From Acholoe squamosa (taxonomy: Eukaryota > Annelida > Polychaeta > Phyllodocida > Polynoidae): a stretch of DNA of 64,000 bases. The position numbers were made by a program, and so were the translations under genes. Of the stretch, positions 54,201-60,200 are shown piece by piece (within the stretch, counting starts at the first letter, position 1; every line of letters begins with the position of its first letter). The notes beneath the pieces are model-generated. The model saw only the letters and a list, made by a program, of their open reading frames with translations, was not told where the DNA came from and did not search any database. The stretch is taken from assembly GCA_949317995.1 (NCBI GenBank), contig OX439044.1, forward strand, positions 27,290,733-27,354,732, in the 5' to 3' direction.

Positions 54201-57200
54201 CAACATTCTGTTAGCCCTTCTACAGCTCTTTATTTTGTGGATTCAGCTATACATCTTTGATATATACATCTATATATTTCTTCATTCTTAATCAATCATT
54301 TTACAATCCTGCTATTTGATTGATATCTGTCATGATGTATGGCTCCTGTCATTATACTCCATCTATGCATATGCTTATCATATGTAATTGGAATATGTAT
54401 AGTCAACTAGATTCGGCGTCAATTATGTGAGAAAGAAGGTGCTATTCTAGGTACAGCTTCATGGAAGCATAAAGATGATTGCTGCCATAGCCATGTGAAT
54501 GTTTGGTCTTTTCTTTGTAAAACAGTTTTTGGTAACGGGGATATGCAGGATCAATAGTGAGATATGAGCCTGTGTCGATATTATCAATCATTGGCTCAAA
54601 CATTTCAATATGCTTTGTTTTAAACTGAGCTTCAAATAGATGTGCTACCGGTATCCTACTGTGGATACCTATAGACTGTAGCAAAATGGTTAGCAGTTTG
54701 ATTTCATCTGTTCAGCCAGTTCCTTCTTTATTTATCCATATTAAGTGAGACTAACAGCAGGGGTAGACACTAACACTGGCCCGGTGGCCAATGGCCAGTA
54801 ACTTTGGCTGCGGGCCAGTGATTTTTCCTAGATTTTCCTTTAAATTGGCCAGTAGAATATTTGAAAATACATTACTATGTACTGGACTGTTGGCCCGGTT
54901 GGCCAACGGCCCAAAATGTTAGTGTCTACCCCTGTAACAGTCTTACAGACTTGGTCGTAAGATTCCACAGAAAGAAAATATTCAGGTTATAAAATCTCTC
55001 TAAATGGCATGTATAGAATCACCTATTCTTATCCAAATATATTGGGGAAAGGCGACGATTTGTAGAGGGCTAGAGATAAGGCCAAAAAAAATTCTATGTT
55101 TCCGGTAACATAGCCAAAAAAGTTGAGGAAGGTAGGTCGGATTTTTTTTTTTTTAATTATTTTTTTTTTTACCTCAGACCTATTAAGGTATACATTGTAT
55201 TGAATCGAGGATATCATAAATGATTTGTCTCCTGTGATTATGGTAAATAAATGATTTCTTCCGAAATACCACAACAAACAGTATATAATGGCATATATCT
55301 TCGATAACTTATTTAACTGATAAAAACTTTCAAAATTAATCAAAAATTTTGAAAAAAATGCTAAAAATGTACCAAAAATTATCAAACATTTACCCAAAAA
55401 AATCTGAGGTCGGCCCTGTTTGGCTGAGGTAGGTCGGGTGACCGGAAACAAACCTTTTTTTTGCCTAAACGCTGGCCTCGGAGCCAAGAACACGAGATGT
55501 GGCTGTTGGCCATAATTCACCAGGAAAATAGCCTGGATACATATGGTCCCAATTCTTCTAACATTCATAGAAAGGAGTATAGTTTGGCAATGAATATATG
55601 TTATTTAACCTTCATGCTAAAAGGAGCGATAATTACACATAAATCATAATTAAGTATGTGACAGTGCCATACAGCCAGGTATGATGTACCGTGCGTAGAC
55701 TACCGTGCACTGACCCCTAAAACCACAAAGTGACCATGGCCATGACCCATAGTGTCCACTTGCTGTATTTATGGAACAGTAGCTAAATCAAGAGACCAGC
55801 TAGTTGAGCACCTAGCCCCTCAGTGGAACAATAAAATAGTCGTCTGGGTGGGATGCCCACCTGGGGTAGGCTTATGTCACCCACCCCCGTAACCACGGTT
55901 ACGTGAGGGCCTGCGGGAGGTGGGCATACGGCACGCCTGATTTACCTGTGAAATACACACACAGGGGAGAATCTGCCCTGGGCTATGGACGATGTGAACC
56001 AAAAACGATGTACTAATATGATAGATATGAAGTGTGCTCGATCCATTTAGTAGAAGTGAAACGAACGTCGTGGCCAATGAGCAATGTGGCCATTTCTTCC
56101 CCTAATTATTTATTATGGTGGAAATCCTAATTATGGACGTGGTGGGTTTGCCCTTTAAGTGGTGTATACACGGCGTGTTTTTCAGCAGACTACTGCACAC
56201 ATGTCTGCAGTTGTTTTGTCTGCTCAAAATGTGCCATGTATACAGGCTCGAGACAAATGTCTGCAGTTGTCTCCTCTTGTCTGCAGATATCAAACATGTT
56301 CAAAAAATTTTGTCTGCTGTCTGCTCAAACCTGGTCTTGTCTGCTCAAAATGTGCCGTGTATCAGGGGCAGCAGACTTGTTCTGACTAGTCTACAGTAAA
56401 TTGACCAATAAGGGCAGCCCTTTGAGTCATGTGATAAGTAGCTATCATGTGACTTCTGACACATTTACTCTAGTTTTGCAAATCTCCACCAGAATTTTAC
56501 TCAAGACTTCAGCAGACAAGTCTGTAAAATGTGCCATGTATCAGGTTCTGCAGACTCCTCCATACAAACCTCAACACAAGCAGATATTTGTCTGCTGATG
56601 TTTTGTGTGGTCTAGTCTGCTCAAATCTGCACCGTGTATACACCACTTTAGAGGGCCATAATACATAACAATTGGATGGGGTCTAAAGTGTCCATACTAC
56701 ATTCCAGTATGGTGAAACCTGCTCAGGCTGAGCAACTATGGAATTTGTGGCTTTAAAATTATTTTAAGATCGGAATCTGACCCGAAGATAAAGCAGGCAG
56801 CTGGAATTATATGCAAAAACTTTTTCTATGCATGCATTATCGTATTGGCCAAACCCATCTTTTGGCTGACATTGTGTTCAAGACAAAGAACCCTAATATT
56901 CCGCACTGAAATGTCAACTTGTGTGGGTAGCGGGTATATGGCATGTAATTATCAAAGACGAGTCCCATTCTACAAGTGTGCTTCCAACTTTAAAGTTAGA
57001 CGTTAGCCAATATCATATGGGTGAATGCCCCTATGAAGTTAATTTCTCCTTCCTCACTAACACCAATCGTCCAAAAAAGATAGCCAAATGGCGATGTTTT
57101 GGTATCAATACTGCTGTATCATGTGTGGTCAATACCCCGGGTCAATACCTTAATTGTTCAGAGCCCTTTATTGTAGGTGTAACGGATCATCAGTCAAATG

Positions 57201-60200
57201 TCAAGGAGCTGCTGATCCCGTTTATCTGGCAGCTGATAAATGATGGTAAAGAGATATCCCGTCGCTGTAAATGTAGTACAATGTAGGTAGCTGAACATCA
57301 TGTAGAAGCACTTAAGGACCCTGGCATGTTATAGTGCATGTGTATACTTATATATTTGGAATGACCATCTACATTCAATATGGAACGTGCATCCAATGTG
57401 TGCCGCTACTAGCGTTCATTTTTACCACCATCCCTTTTTTCCCACAATTAATGGTCTACTTTCACTGAAAGCAACAGCGATGATCGAATGATAAATTGTA
57501 TTTTCACCTTTGAGGGCTGTAAATCGTTGCGATCCATACATAATATACAATACGTAGTATAAAATTTATCAGAATCTGGGTTATATAATGTACGGCTCAA
57601 CCATCATAAAGATAAAGAGATAACACTCAGCAGCATGGCTCAATGGCATCCAGGGGTATGTGTGGAAAATCCCATCTTGATCTAGACCCTTCATGCAGGA
57701 TTATGACTATATTGGATACCAGTAATCAGCTTCCTTAATTGGACGCACAGTGATACTTTCCTGGTTAGCTAAACTGAAGGACCAGCCTAACTTGATAAGC
57801 ATAGCTTTTGGAGTGCCACATTACCCATCCACTTGAATAGATTATTGGGGTCCTATTTACTCGTCTTGAGTTTTACATTGACGAGAGCCCACCATTGGAA
57901 TATTCATGGATCAGTCTACAGCTAAGAACTTTAAGTCTTAATGGTGAGTAATCCATAATTTGTCTTCAGAGCAGCTGTTTCCAAGAATACAAATGACCAC
58001 TTCCGGGGATTCTGGTATACCTAATAGAGACTTCCGGTCCAGGAGATAATCATAAAATTGGAGATCCTAGTGATGAAGTAAGACCTGCTTCCGGCTCTTT
58101 ATTCGGCAGGAACTGAATTCTGGGTAATGCCATTGAAAAATGTACCATTTTGAGGTGAGCTACTGATTTTGATAGGAAGATGACATACATTGGATTAGAC
58201 CGAGTAATAGGCCTAAAAGAAATATAATGCAGCAATGTAAATTGCTGATAACTCGAAAGGTGAAAAGCCTGCGATTGGCTCCCATGAGTTGTGCACTCAT
58301 CCTGTTGCATCAGCACTCCCTTTGACTGTCACACCATCCTTTACAGGGGACGCCATAGAGGCAAGCACTCCCTGACCCAGGTTTTTCACACCACCAAGCC
58401 ACTATTCGCATAACTCCTGCCAAAACTGCACAATTTGCACCACATTGCAAAAAAAAAAGGCGGGAAAGTTGAAACATGGATCAGCATCATATACCTTCAC
58501 CATTGGAGGCAAAAAGCGTCTTATGGCTGCCAACCAACTGAGTCTGTACAATATTGACAATTTCTCAAAATTTACAAAACTTGGTAATGAAATACCTTTT
58601 CCTGCAAGACCTCTACATCTCCTTCAATGGCACTACAAATTCATTGAGTAATTCTGCCTCTTATATATAAAATTTCCATCTTTTTTTAAACTTATTCGCA
58701 CCACCAAAATGACTGAAAGTGCAAGGCCCCAGGGTGTCTCCTTATAACTTGCTTTTCGATTTAAAAAATCAAACCCAACATAAACTATTGTCTGAAGGCT
58801 AATATTGATTAAATAACATGCCGTTTAGGGAAAGGTATGCACTTAACTCCCTTGCAGTGAATTAGCAAGGTCTTTATGGAAATCCTGGCTGACTATTACA
58901 AGTTGATAGCCTGTGTTTCCTCGCCTCGGAAGCTCACTGCGAAAAAATTAAAACTACTCAAAAAAAAGAAGAAAACTTGAACTTTTCATCCCCCTTCAAA
59001 AACAGGTGTTTATATCTAAGGTTGGTGGTGTTTTAGCTCTAGGCTAGACTAGGGTTAATCTGTAGTTTAAGCTGCCACCCACTGGGCTAGAGATTAATCA
59101 GTTCAACAGCCAGAGTCAAGGTTTTAATGTGAACACACGCAGGGAGTGCTCGACATTTAATTCTTACCATCCTCTATGTTTAATTCTTGGTTTACACATG
59201 AGGCATAAGAACAAATACCCGCATAGGGTGCTTTATTGTATGGGGAGTGAAAAACTGAGAAAGTAATAAACCACTGATATTTTCTGTCAAGCATCCTGTA
59301 CGATTCAGAAAAGCACCAATAATATATTCTAATTACAGTGATCAGGCGTTGGGTGCGTAATTTGATTCTTGACATAAGTAGAGCACTTTGTGCTGTTTTA
59401 CAATAGACGCCTGGGATTCTCACGCTTCATGCTCAGTATGTTTTCCACCAACCCCACCCCCTCCCCTTATATAATAACTGATACTCCACCCATGGAACCA
59501 ATTATTCAATTTAGTTACAAGTATGCAATTTTCACATACAAAATGGTGTGCAATATGTGATAAAAGATCAAATAGGTCAACAACAGTTGATTTGAATACC
59601 TTTACTCTACCTGAAACATTCAGTGGCCGGGTTAATACCAGGTCCAAGAGGATACACGGACCCCACGCTGGGACCAGCAGAAGCTTAAGTTAAAGTTACA
59701 TAACACAGCTTTAAGCACAGTTCAATTTAAGGGCCACCATATTCGACCATATTCCCCATTCTATGTACTCCGATGGGACTTGTCTTAACAATGTATACCC
59801 ACTACAAATATACTCGCTATTCTCCCTTCTACTATAATCCTCCTTCTCCACCCACCAACTCAATCACACCCCTGAGAGTTCCGGGACAAAAGTGTCATTA
59901 TACTGCACAGCTTGTGGGGCCTTAGATGGTTTTGTGTTGGGTCTTCTCTTATCTTTCTTGTGTGTAGCATAGAATTACAGTAGGACTGTCCTCAGTTCAA
60001 TACAGAATCCTTAATACATCTATTTCTAGCTGGAGATCTTGTCCTTATTTCATCCATAATCCATTCAATGTTTCTTTTAAAAGCAAAGTGACCTCTTATT
60101 ATTTCAATAAATACCACCTAAATGCCTTCAATAGCCTTTTCATTGTAGTGATTATTAGTCCAATGACCCGGAATTACCGTAAAACCCAGCGTATTTATAA

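Noticed and set aside
55095-55450. Possible element with GTTTCCGGT inverted ends and AGGTAGGTCGG repeats
   Set aside because: The inverted match is short and imperfect, and no flanking duplication could be found.
55029-55568. 179-codon minus-strand frame
   Set aside because: Mostly translation of poly-A/T tracts (KKKIIKKKK, FLAFFSKF) with no motif. Part of it lies between imperfectly inverted TTTCCGGT sequences that suggest an old repeat.
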